From Pirellulaceae bacterium (lineage in GTDB: Bacteria > Planctomycetota > Planctomycetia > Pirellulales > Pirellulaceae), in the NCBI GenBank assembly GCA_020852965.1, contig JADYZV010000041.1, forward strand, positions 1 through 64,000: a stretch of DNA of 64,000 nt, written 5' to 3'. The position numbers were made by a program, and so were the translations under genes. The notes below the pieces were generated by a model. That model saw only the letters and a list, made by a program, of their open reading frames with translations. It was not told the DNA's origin and searched no databases. This document shows, one piece after another, positions 15,072-23,481 of the stretch (the stretch's first letter is position 1; each line of letters starts with the position of its first letter).

Positions 15072-17840
15072 ATGAGTAAAGATAAATCATTAGTCATAGT
15101 TGAATCCCCAGCCAAAGCGCGGACCATCTCAAAATTCCTCGGTAAGGATTTTGTGGTCGAGGCGAGCATTGGTCATATTCGCGATTTACCCTCCGGCCGT
15201 AAGGAAATACCGGAGAAGTACAAGTCCGAGGAGTGGGCCTACCTGGGCGTCAACGTCGACGATGAATTCCAGCCGGTATATATCGTCCCACCCGAGAAAA
15301 AGAAGCAAGTCACCAAGCTCAAGGCCTTGCTCAAGGACGCCAAAGACCTCTATCTGGCGACGGACGAAGACCGCGAGGGAGAGGCCATTTCGTGGCACCT
15401 GCGGGAAGTGCTCAATCCCAAAGTTCCCGTCCACCGCCTGGTCTTCCACGAAATCACCAAAGAGGCCATTCAATCGGCGCTCGCATCGCCGCGAAAAATC
15501 GACGAAGCCATGGTCCGTGCTCAGGAGACACGCCGCATCCTCGATCGGTTGTATGGCTACGACGTGTCGCAGTTGCTGTGGAAGAAGGTTCGCCCCAAAT
15601 TGTCGGCTGGACGGGTACAGAGCGTGGCGGTACGACTGATCGTGTCGCGTGAACGCGAGCGAATGGCCTTCCATAGCGCCACCTACTCGGATCTGCTGGC
15701 CACATTGGCCCCGGCTGGCGGCAATCCATTTAATGCAGCGATGGTCAGCTATCAGGGCAAACGCATCCCTAGCGGAAAAGACTTCGACTCGACCAATGGT
15801 CGACTCAAGGACCCTGCTGCATTCCTGCTACTCGATGAAACGTCCGCCAAGGAATTGGCCGAAAAGCTCAAGAGCGTCCCCTTCCACGTCAGTTCGATCG
15901 ACAAAAAGCCATTCAAGGAGCGCCCCAAGCCGCCATTTACCACCAGCACACTGCAGCAAGAGGCCAACCGCAAACTTGGCTACACCGCGCGGAAAACCAT
16001 GCAGGTCGCGCAGAGCCTGTATGAGAATGGCTATATCACTTACATGCGAACCGATTCGACCTCGCTGGCCAAGGAGGCGGTACAAGCGGCGCGAGATTTG
16101 GTACGGCAAGAATATGGAAACGAATTCTTACATCCCGAAGAGCGGAACTACTCGACCAAAGTCAAGAACGCGCAGGAAGCTCACGAAGCGATTCGTCCCG
16201 CCGGTCATCCGTTCCAATTGCCACAAAATCTACGGTCTCAGCTCAATTCCGAACAATTCAAGCTGTTCGACATGATTTGGAAGCGCACCATCGCCTGCCA
16301 AATGGCCGACGCCAGCAAGGAACGAACCACGGTCACAGCCAATGCCGAAGAGGGAGTTTTCCAAGCCTCGGGGACCACGATCACTTTTGAAGGCTTCCTA
16401 CGCGCCTACGTGGAAGGTAGTGACTCGCCGTCTGACGAACTGGCGCAGCAAGAAGTGTTGCTCCCCGCCATGTCGGAACAGCAAACGCTCGATTGCCGCG
16501 CGCTCGAACCCAAATCGCACACCACTCAGCCTCCCGCGCGATTTACCGAAGCCTCGCTGACGCGCACTTTGGAAGAACGTGGCATCGGTCGCCCGAGTAC
16601 CTATGCATCGATTATCGATACGATCCAGCAACGCGACTACGTGTTCAAAAAAGGACAAGCGCTCGTGCCAAGCTGGATTGCCTTCTCGGTGATCCGCTTG
16701 CTGGAAGAGCACTTTGGTCCGCTCGTCGACTATGACTTTACCGCGCAGATGGAAGACTATTTGGATGAGATTAGTCGCGATGAAAAGGGCTTTCTCGAAT
16801 ATCTCAAGCAGTTCTATTTGGGGGCCGACACGGGACTGAAACCATTGCTCAAATCGAAAATCGAAGAGATCGACCCACGCGTTTCGAGCCGCTTCAGTTT
16901 GGGCTTTCCCGAACAGGGCGAGTTCAAAGAAGAAGTCTTCGTGCGCGTCGGTCGCTACGGCCCATTCATCGAGCAAGGGGATCGCAAGGCGAGTATCCAA
17001 GAAGATTCTCCGCCAGATGAAATCAACCTCGAGAACGCTCTGCAGCTTCTCGAAGAAGCGGCCAAAGGGGACGAACCGTTGGGGTATTGCCCCACCACCG
17101 GCAAGCCGGTGTACATCAAGTCGGGGCGCTTTGGACCCTACATTCAATTGGGACATCCCGAGGACGAAGAGAAGCCCAAGAACGCCGGCTTGCTCAAAGG
17201 TATGTCCGTCGAGGAGGTGACGCTGGAGTTGGCGCTGCAATTGCTGTCGTTACCTCGCGAGTTGGGCGAGCACCCCGAGCTCAAAGAGTCGATCGTGGCG
17301 GCCAATGGTCCCTACGGCCCCTACGTCAAATGTGGCAAGGAGACGCGCAGCCTGACTGCCGAAATGTCTCCGCTGAACGTGACGTTTGACCAAGCTGTCG
17401 AGTTGCTTTCCAAGCCCAAGACGGGTGGTCGTGGCCGCGCCAAGAAGGAGCCTCTAAAGACCTTTGATACTTCTCCGGTAACAGGCAACGCGGTCGAATT
17501 GCTCGATGGCAGCTACGGACCTTACGTCACCGACGGTGAGACCAACGCCAGCCTGCCACGCGACGCCAAGGTCGAAGAGCTGACCTTTGAAGCCGCGCTC
17601 GACTTGCTAGCCGTGCGCGCTGCAGCGGGTGGTAGCAAAAAGAAAAAGAAGAAGGCCGCCAAGAAGAGCGCTAGCTCGACTGCCGCTAAGAAGAAAACCC
17701 CAGCTAAAAAAGCGGCGACGAAAAAGGCGACCACCAAGAAGGCTGCTGCGAAGAAAAAGACCGCCAAGAAGGCCACTGTAAGGAAGGCGAGTGCTAGGAA
17801 TGTTGCCAGCGAAGCTGCTCCCGAGGATGACGCCTCGTAG
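15072..17840 (+). CDS. topA: DNA topoisomerase I with lysine-rich tail
   Basis: Type IA topoisomerase that relaxes negative supercoils through a transient 5'-phosphotyrosine bond. 922 residues. The Toprim domain is at about 1-120 (VIVESPAKARTI, ATDEDREGEAIS), and the catalytic Tyr324 is in GYITYMRTDS. The active-site clamp continues to about 600 (EERGIGRPSTYASII). The C-terminal part has several topoisomerase C-terminal repeats (GRYGPFIEQGD, SGRFGPYIQLG, NGPYGPYVKCG, DGSYGPYVTDG) instead of zinc-finger cysteines. From about 852 to 922 there is a histone-H1-like AKKA/KK tail, probably an extra DNA-binding arm. The gene is monocistronic. Confidence 0.98.
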   Translation: MSKDKSLVIVESPAKARTISKFLGKDFVVEASIGHIRDLPSGRKEIPEKYKSEEWAYLGVNVDDEFQPVYIVPPEKKKQVTKLKALLKDAKDLYLATDEDREGEAISWHLREVLNPKVPVHRLVFHEITKEAIQSALASPRKIDEAMVRAQETRRILDRLYGYDVSQLLWKKVRPKLSAGRVQSVAVRLIVSRERERMAFHSATYSDLLATLAPAGGNPFNAAMVSYQGKRIPSGKDFDSTNGRLKDPAAFLLLDETSAKELAEKLKSVPFHVSSIDKKPFKERPKPPFTTSTLQQEANRKLGYTARKTMQVAQSLYENGYITYMRTDSTSLAKEAVQAARDLVRQEYGNEFLHPEERNYSTKVKNAQEAHEAIRPAGHPFQLPQNLRSQLNSEQFKLFDMIWKRTIACQMADASKERTTVTANAEEGVFQASGTTITFEGFLRAYVEGSDSPSDELAQQEVLLPAMSEQQTLDCRALEPKSHTTQPPARFTEASLTRTLEERGIGRPSTYASIIDTIQQRDYVFKKGQALVPSWIAFSVIRLLEEHFGPLVDYDFTAQMEDYLDEISRDEKGFLEYLKQFYLGADTGLKPLLKSKIEEIDPRVSSRFSLGFPEQGEFKEEVFVRVGRYGPFIEQGDRKASIQEDSPPDEINLENALQLLEEAAKGDEPLGYCPTTGKPVYIKSGRFGPYIQLGHPEDEEKPKNAGLLKGMSVEEVTLELALQLLSLPRELGEHPELKESIVAANGPYGPYVKCGKETRSLTAEMSPLNVTFDQAVELLSKPKTGGRGRAKKEPLKTFDTSPVTGNAVELLDGSYGPYVTDGETNASLPRDAKVEELTFEAALDLLAVRAAAGGSKKKKKKAAKKSASSTAAKKKTPAKKAATKKATTKKAAAKKKTAKKATVRKASARNVASEAAPEDDAS

Positions 17841-17856
17841 CGTGTCGCGCCCTGGA

Positions 17857-18082
17857 GTAGGCTCGTAACGAGTACCGCGAGTTACGGCACGGGCAACGCG
17901 TGTGGAACGACCCGCCCCCATGTTCCATGGTGTTCTCATCAGCGCTTTCTCACCATCGCCGTGCCTGGCTAAATATCAACCGTTGCGCATTGTCAGGCCG
18001 GTATCCATTGGGACGTGATAGCGCGGCACAATGATCACTTGCTTCGGTCTGCCGTAACTCGCGGTACTCGTTACGAGCCTAC
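17857..18082. repeat. 33-base perfect inverted repeats around a 160-base spacer
   Basis: The left arm (17857-17889) begins GTAGGCTCGTAACGAGTACC, and the right arm (18050-18082) is its exact reverse complement. The arms are separated by 160 non-coding bases. The pair lies 16 bases past topA. Shorter relatives of the arm occur at 19709, 23039 and at the end of purN (52463-52476). It resembles the ends of a small non-autonomous element or a very large hairpin. The rest of the 518-base gap up to 18358 shows nothing recognisable. Confidence 0.85.
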
Positions 18083-18358
18083 AAAGTGACGACCGAGGAG
18101 GTAGTGCTTTGGTGCTTTAGCATTCTGCCAGCCATTGGTCTGCATCCGAGTCTTTTTCGGGGAGATCATGAGGGGAAGAATAATAAAACGTGTTCGGTGG
18201 CGACGTCCAGCGAATCGTGTCAGGTCTTCCAGTAAATTCTTTGTGAGCTCTGCGCCTTTGCCTGAGGTGCATTTTCCTGGCAATTAATGCTGACCGCCAC
18301 GCTCTCTTGACTTCAGTTCCCGTTTTACAGTAGCGTTAGGCCAAGCGAAAATCGGACG

Positions 18359-19702
18359 ATGCTTGCCAGCACTACCCGAAATCCTCTCACAATGAAAATC
18401 CCCCAACTCGGTCAAGGATGGCCATTCATGCTTGCTACTTCCCTACCAGCCTCCACGTCAGCGACAGTCCCTTTTCATGTGGCCCGAAGCTCCGCGTCGG
18501 ATGAAACGAACTCACCCACAGATGTAACTCACGCACCTCCAGTTCTACCCGTGCCACTGCTGGATGTTAGTCGAGGAAACAACCCGCTGCGCAACGAGAT
18601 CCTGCAGGCGCTAGCCGATGTTTATGATAGCGGACGTTTCTTGCACGGCCCCCAAGTTACTCTGCTGGAAGAACGAGTCGCGCGCATCAGCAATACCAAA
18701 CATGCGGTGGGCTGCGCTTCCGGGAGCGACGCCCTACTGCTCGCCTTGATGGCTCTGGGAATCGGACCTGGAGATGAAGTGATCGTCCCCAGCTTCACCT
18801 TCTTCGCCACCGCCAGTTGCGTGCATCGACTGGGCGCAAAGATCGTGTTTGCCGACATCGATCCGCGCACCTACAACATCGATCCGATCGAAATCCAAGC
18901 CAACATTACCGATCGCACGCGCGCGATCATCCCCGTTCACCTGTTCGGACAAGCGGCCGCGATGGACGCCATTTGCAATGTAGCCGATGGATGCGACATC
19001 CCGGTCATCGAAGATTGTGCACAAGCCATCGGGGGCGCATACCATGGTCGCCCGCTCGGGAGCTGGGGACAGATGAGCTGCACCAGCTTTTACCCAACCA
19101 AGAACCTGGGCGGCTTAGGTGATGGAGGTATGCTGACGCTCAGCAGCGACATCCTGGCTGATCGCCTACGACTGTTGGCCGGTCATGGCATGCGCCCGCG
19201 CTACCACCACTCCGCAGTTGGCATCAACAGCCGGCTCGATACACTGCAAGCCGCCGCGCTACTTGTCAAAATTCAGTACCTGCAGCAATATACCACCGCG
19301 CGACAAGAAAACGCGCAATGCTACTTCGAACTGTTTCAACAAGCAGGCCTGGCAGACGTGCGCGGCGATTGTGCGGTCGGCCTTCCCTATCACGATCCTG
19401 CCGCATTCCATGTTTGGAATCAGTTCAGTTTGCGCATTGGCAATGGTCAGCGCGATCATTTGCGCAGCTACCTTCAACAGCGCAATATCGGTTCGGAAAT
19501 CTATTACCCGATCCCCCTGCATCAACAAGTCTGTTTCCGCGATTGCGGCTACGCCGACGGCAGCCTGCCTCACACCGAACGAGCGGCGGCCGAAATACTG
19601 CATCTACCGATCTATCCAGAGCTGACCCGCATCGAGCAGGAGCAAGTCGTCGCAGCCATCGCCAGCTACTATCGCGAAGCCTACCGAAGCAAAGCCTCTT
19701 AG
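18359..19702 (+). CDS. DegT/DnrJ/EryC1/StrS family sugar aminotransferase
   Basis: PLP-dependent enzyme that usually aminates keto sugars for polysaccharides or glycans. The 447-residue frame includes about 60 N-terminal residues with no family resemblance; homology begins at VPLLDVSRGNNPLRNEI (about residue 65), where a GTG at 18551 could be an alternative start. Family motifs include HAVGCASGSDALLLAL, GDEVIVPSFTFFATA, IVFADIDPRTYNID, IIPVHLFGQAA, VIEDCAQAIG, and the PLP-lysine region SFYPTKNLGGLGDGG. C-terminal IGSEIYYPIPLHQQVCF is typical. It stands alone downstream of topA, so its pathway cannot be read from context. Confidence 0.92.
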   Translation: MLASTTRNPLTMKIPQLGQGWPFMLATSLPASTSATVPFHVARSSASDETNSPTDVTHAPPVLPVPLLDVSRGNNPLRNEILQALADVYDSGRFLHGPQVTLLEERVARISNTKHAVGCASGSDALLLALMALGIGPGDEVIVPSFTFFATASCVHRLGAKIVFADIDPRTYNIDPIEIQANITDRTRAIIPVHLFGQAAAMDAICNVADGCDIPVIEDCAQAIGGAYHGRPLGSWGQMSCTSFYPTKNLGGLGDGGMLTLSSDILADRLRLLAGHGMRPRYHHSAVGINSRLDTLQAAALLVKIQYLQQYTTARQENAQCYFELFQQAGLADVRGDCAVGLPYHDPAAFHVWNQFSLRIGNGQRDHLRSYLQQRNIGSEIYYPIPLHQQVCFRDCGYADGSLPHTERAAAEILHLPIYPELTRIEQEQVVAAIASYYREAYRSKAS

Positions 19703-19881
19703 TCCGCCTCCCGTAGGCTCGAATCCAGCACCGCGCATTTTCGGTGTGGACCGCGCGATTGGAACGCATTGAAGTTGTTTACAGGTTAGCCAAGGCATGG
19801 CCCGAACACTACACTATCCGTGCTCCGGCCTTGCCATCCGTGCTAGAATTCATGTCATCTGCTAGCGCGGATGACAGGAGA

Positions 19882-22800
19882 TTAGCGCGACCCACTACGC
19901 AGATAGGCAAATAGATCGCTGAGCTGCTGATCGTCCAAGTCCTGCAACACATCTTCGGGCATCAACGAAGTCCTCAGTGCGCGCAGCGCTTCTAAATCTT
20001 CCGCAGCAATGGTCGTCATGTGATTGTCCGCGCTGCGAATCGTTACCCCATGCGCGGTTTGCTCGGCCAGCATGCCTGTTACCAGACGGCCATCGACGGT
20101 TAGCGCGGCGTACGATTGAAAGCCCTCGCGAATCTCCGCGCTGGGCTCGACAATCGCCACCAACCAGAATCTCGGGTTCCCTCGCTCGTAAGCGTCCAGC
20201 GCCGGGCCGATCGTGTTGCCTTCGCCAAACAATTGATGACACACGCCACACTTTTTGGCAAACACCTCCTTACCCGCTGCAGGGTCGGCGGACTGCTGTT
20301 TCCAGAGCTGTTGCAAGTGTTCCATCTGTTGCAATTTCTCCTCCGATGAAATGACAACTGCCTTCCCCAATGCTCGCTCGGCCAACAACGCGACTTGCGG
20401 ATCGTCGTAGGCGCGCAGTTGCTGAGCCACGTCGACGGGGATATCTTTGGGCCGCAAACGCCACGCCAAGACTTCATCCAATAAGGACACCGCCCAGGCC
20501 TTGCGCGTCGCCAGGGTGCGACAAGCTGTGTCGCGTAGCGAGTGTTCGGCAGAAATCGATCCGCCCAATTGCCCTACCAATTGCCCGCCGATCGCATCGT
20601 CGTCGAACTGTCGCAAGGCAACCAGGGCCACGCGCTGCAAGGCCGGTTCGTTGGTTCCACCATTGGCCAATTGCAATAGCGGCGCCAGGGCGGCGCCCGG
20701 ATGAGATTCTCCCAAGCTGCGAACCAGAGCCGAGCGCAGCGCAAGTGGCTGCGCGGCATCGCGGACGAGGTCGATAGCGCGCGTCACAGCGTCGGGGTCT
20801 TGTTGTTGCAGTCCAATTACCAATCCAGCATCCCCCAAAGACTGCTGGTAGGTTGCGAGCTGCGTGGATAATGACTCGGGGAGCGGGGGGAGCGCGCGGC
20901 CTTCGAACGCGCGCAAAAGTCCTTCGAGCAATGCTTGTTTGGCCGCTTCGTCGGGTGCCAGTTCGACCAATTCACGGCAGTGGTCGAGCTCCAATGGATC
21001 GCTGGTGGTGGCATAGCGCTGCATCAATCGTCCGGCGATAAACCTTTGGACCAGTGGTAGTCGCCACAACTCGGGCTGACGAAATAGATCGCGCACCAGT
21101 GTCCAATTCTCAGCATGCGCTTCCAACCCCCACCAGATCATCAGTGGTAGATGCGGGTCTGCAATATCTTCGCTGTGGGTCAACAGCTTTGCGACGATGG
21201 CTAGACCAAGCGTCGGTGAAACGCGTTTGGCCGTGCTGGCCAGTTGACTGCGAACTTGAACGTCGGATTCTCGCATGGCCAAGTCGACGAGCGAGTCCAG
21301 ATCGCGGTGCTGATCCCCCAATAGTCTCACGACCCAACGCCGAATCGCCGGGCTGTCGCTGGACAACCAACGCGTTGCCCGTGGTGCATCGAGCTGCTCG
21401 AGCATCCCTAGCGTCCACAGTGCTTCCAGCGAATCTCGCTCGTCGACTAGCTTTACTAACTCTGCGACAATCGAGCGATCGCCGCGCCAGCCCAGCTCGA
21501 GCACCGACCGCTGACGGACCCATTTGTTCGTATCCTCGAACAGCGCCAACAGCTCACTACTCGAGCGTGTGTGCAGATCCCCTAGCCTGTAGTTGGGCTG
21601 GGTACCGTTCGGGAAAATCCGATAGATGCGACCACTCTCTTTGTGCCAATCGTCGATAGGGCTAACATGGCTTAGTCGCGTGTCGTACCAATCGGCCAAG
21701 TAAACGGCACCGTCTGGGCCAACACCCGCATAGACCGGCCGAAACCAACGATCCGGACTGCTGCACAGCTCCTGCTCGTCCTCGGTGCGACAGGTCGATC
21801 CGTTAGCGATGCGTTTCGAATTCCAAACTAGATTCTTCATGGCATTGGGGGCGATGATATTGCCCGTGAAGTCATCCGGAAACAATCCGCCTTCGTATAT
21901 CGTGAAGGCTTGCGGAAAACGTGCCGTGTCTCCTTTCGACTCCATGGCTTCGAAGTATCCAAAGGCATAGGGGTTTGTCAAAGGTCCGTGTTTGCCCCAA
22001 TTCTTCGAGGAATAACTCCCCTGCGGATAGTAGAAGCCACGCGTGCCGCCGCCATTGGTGCCGGAAAACACGCGACCTTGCGCATCGATATCGAGCGAAA
22101 AAGTATTGCCACCCCCCTCGGCATAAATCTCGAATATCTGACTATCGGGATGATAACGCCAGATACATTGACCTTCGAAGGCAATCCCTTTGGAGACCGC
22201 CGAGCTGACGACGCCCGCCGTGGTGCTACCATTGGCACCATACAGCCAACCATCGGGACCCCACAAAAGACTGTTGGCTACCGAGTGAGTGTCCTGCAGT
22301 CCGAAGCCCGACAAGCGAACTTGCGGCGGCCCATCGGGAACATCGTCGGCATCGGCGTCAGCGTAGTACAGCAGATAGGGTGGATTGAGAACCCAGATAC
22401 CTCCGTGGCCAACTTGAACCGACGTGGCGATATTCAATCCGCTAATGACATCGTGGTGTGTATCGTAACGACCATCGCCGTCGCTGTCTTCCGAAACCGT
22501 AATGACATCCTTGCCTGAGACGCCCAGCGGTGGAGGTTGCGGTACTTTGTCATACACGGCGCGCAAATGCTGATCGTAGCGCAAGATCTTCAAGCCGGCG
22601 GGGAATTGATACTGCCGATATTGGACCGTCCACAATCTCCCGCGCGAATCCCACGATAAGAACAGCGGTTGCGACACCTCCGGCTCGCTAGCCACTAGTT
22701 CCATTTCAAAACCTGGATGCATGCGGAACTGCTTCGCGCTTTCGGCAGCTGGAGTTGGCTGAGAGCCATCCGACATGACGCCTCGGCCAGCGTAGTTCTT

Positions 22801-22995
22801 CATGAACTCGGCAACTTCTTCGTTTCCCGCGACCGATTCAATACTAGTCGCTTCGGTCTGAGCGAAGCAGCGAGAAGCAATTCCAGTCGAGGCGCACGTA
22901 GCGATAAGAAACAGCAGAACGTTGAGTACCAACCAGCGTTGCATAAGGTAGGGCCTACAGAGAGGTGAGGAAGCGGGCAAGTGGGCTTTCATCAT
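19882..22995 (-). CDS. PVC-type membrane-bound dehydrogenase with HEAT repeats and haem c site
   Basis: 1037 residues. A signal peptide is present (LVLNVLLFLIATCASTG); the start may be 22995 or the ATG at 22944. The N-terminal half is a beta-propeller dehydrogenase-like domain (FEMELVASEPEVSQPLFLSW, DSDGDGRYD, LLWGPDGWLYGANG, YLADWYDTRLSHV). The middle (about 500-880) consists of HEAT-like helical repeats. The C-terminal cytochrome c module has the haem motif CGVCHQLFG and the distal region EPSAEIREGFQSY. Such giant proteins are a hallmark of planctomycetes and are thought to oxidise sugars or alcohols in the periplasm. No partner gene is adjacent. Confidence 0.95.
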   Translation of the reverse strand: MMKAHLPASSPLCRPYLMQRWLVLNVLLFLIATCASTGIASRCFAQTEATSIESVAGNEEVAEFMKNYAGRGVMSDGSQPTPAAESAKQFRMHPGFEMELVASEPEVSQPLFLSWDSRGRLWTVQYRQYQFPAGLKILRYDQHLRAVYDKVPQPPPLGVSGKDVITVSEDSDGDGRYDTHHDVISGLNIATSVQVGHGGIWVLNPPYLLYYADADADDVPDGPPQVRLSGFGLQDTHSVANSLLWGPDGWLYGANGSTTAGVVSSAVSKGIAFEGQCIWRYHPDSQIFEIYAEGGGNTFSLDIDAQGRVFSGTNGGGTRGFYYPQGSYSSKNWGKHGPLTNPYAFGYFEAMESKGDTARFPQAFTIYEGGLFPDDFTGNIIAPNAMKNLVWNSKRIANGSTCRTEDEQELCSSPDRWFRPVYAGVGPDGAVYLADWYDTRLSHVSPIDDWHKESGRIYRIFPNGTQPNYRLGDLHTRSSSELLALFEDTNKWVRQRSVLELGWRGDRSIVAELVKLVDERDSLEALWTLGMLEQLDAPRATRWLSSDSPAIRRWVVRLLGDQHRDLDSLVDLAMRESDVQVRSQLASTAKRVSPTLGLAIVAKLLTHSEDIADPHLPLMIWWGLEAHAENWTLVRDLFRQPELWRLPLVQRFIAGRLMQRYATTSDPLELDHCRELVELAPDEAAKQALLEGLLRAFEGRALPPLPESLSTQLATYQQSLGDAGLVIGLQQQDPDAVTRAIDLVRDAAQPLALRSALVRSLGESHPGAALAPLLQLANGGTNEPALQRVALVALRQFDDDAIGGQLVGQLGGSISAEHSLRDTACRTLATRKAWAVSLLDEVLAWRLRPKDIPVDVAQQLRAYDDPQVALLAERALGKAVVISSEEKLQQMEHLQQLWKQQSADPAAGKEVFAKKCGVCHQLFGEGNTIGPALDAYERGNPRFWLVAIVEPSAEIREGFQSYAALTVDGRLVTGMLAEQTAHGVTIRSADNHMTTIAAEDLEALRALRTSLMPEDVLQDLDDQQLSDLFAYLRSGSR

Positions 22996-23222
22996 TCTAA
23001 CACAGATAGATTTTGAGAAGTTGCGACAAATGCGCGCAAGTAGGCTCGCAACCTTCTAGTTCGAACATTGCATCGCGTTTTTAATTTCTTGAGCATCGAG
23101 TTTCTGGGAACACTAATCTTCGCTAAACGAACACTAATCGCCAGAAAGTCAGGTTACCTGGCATATCAATCAACCCTGGCTAACGAGTGGATAAGTGGGG
23201 GCATTGGTGAGGCCCTCGATCT

Positions 23223-23377
23223 ATATTCAAAACTCGTTCACCTGTGAGACAAGCTCACAGGGGCCCTACAGCCATATTCAAAACTCGTTCACCTGTGAGA
23301 CAAACTCACAGGGGTCCTACAGCTATATTCAAAACTCGTTCACCTGTGAGACAAGCTCACAGGGGCCCTACAGCTAT
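23223..23377. repeat. Three tandem 51-base REP-like units
   Basis: Units begin at 23223, 23274 and 23325 and are nearly identical. Each contains the hairpin CCTGTGAG-ACAAG-CTCACAGG followed by GGCCCTAC. Read on the minus strand the unit is GTAGGGCC, stem, CTTGTCTC loop, stem, GTGAACGAGTTTTG, which matches the units after metK (28405-28542). It lies in the 486-base gap between the cytochrome gene and the metal transporter permease, downstream of the latter. The rest of the gap shows only a short GTAGGCTCG remnant near 23039. Confidence 0.93.
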
Positions 23378-23481
23378 ATCTCTCCGGTCACGCGAAATGG
23401 CTGCCGAAGAATATTTCAGTTTTACCGCGTCCACGACGACCAACCCAAAAATCTAATATGGGCAGAGCGCTCGTTGCCTGC

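Noticed and set aside
16398-17240. 280-residue open frame antisense to topA
   Set aside because: Mirror of topA codons; no independent signal.
23223-23377. CRISPR-like array (three 51-base units)
   Set aside because: Units are nearly identical along their full length with no variable spacers, and there are no cas genes. The same holds for 28405-28542. They are hairpin repeats.
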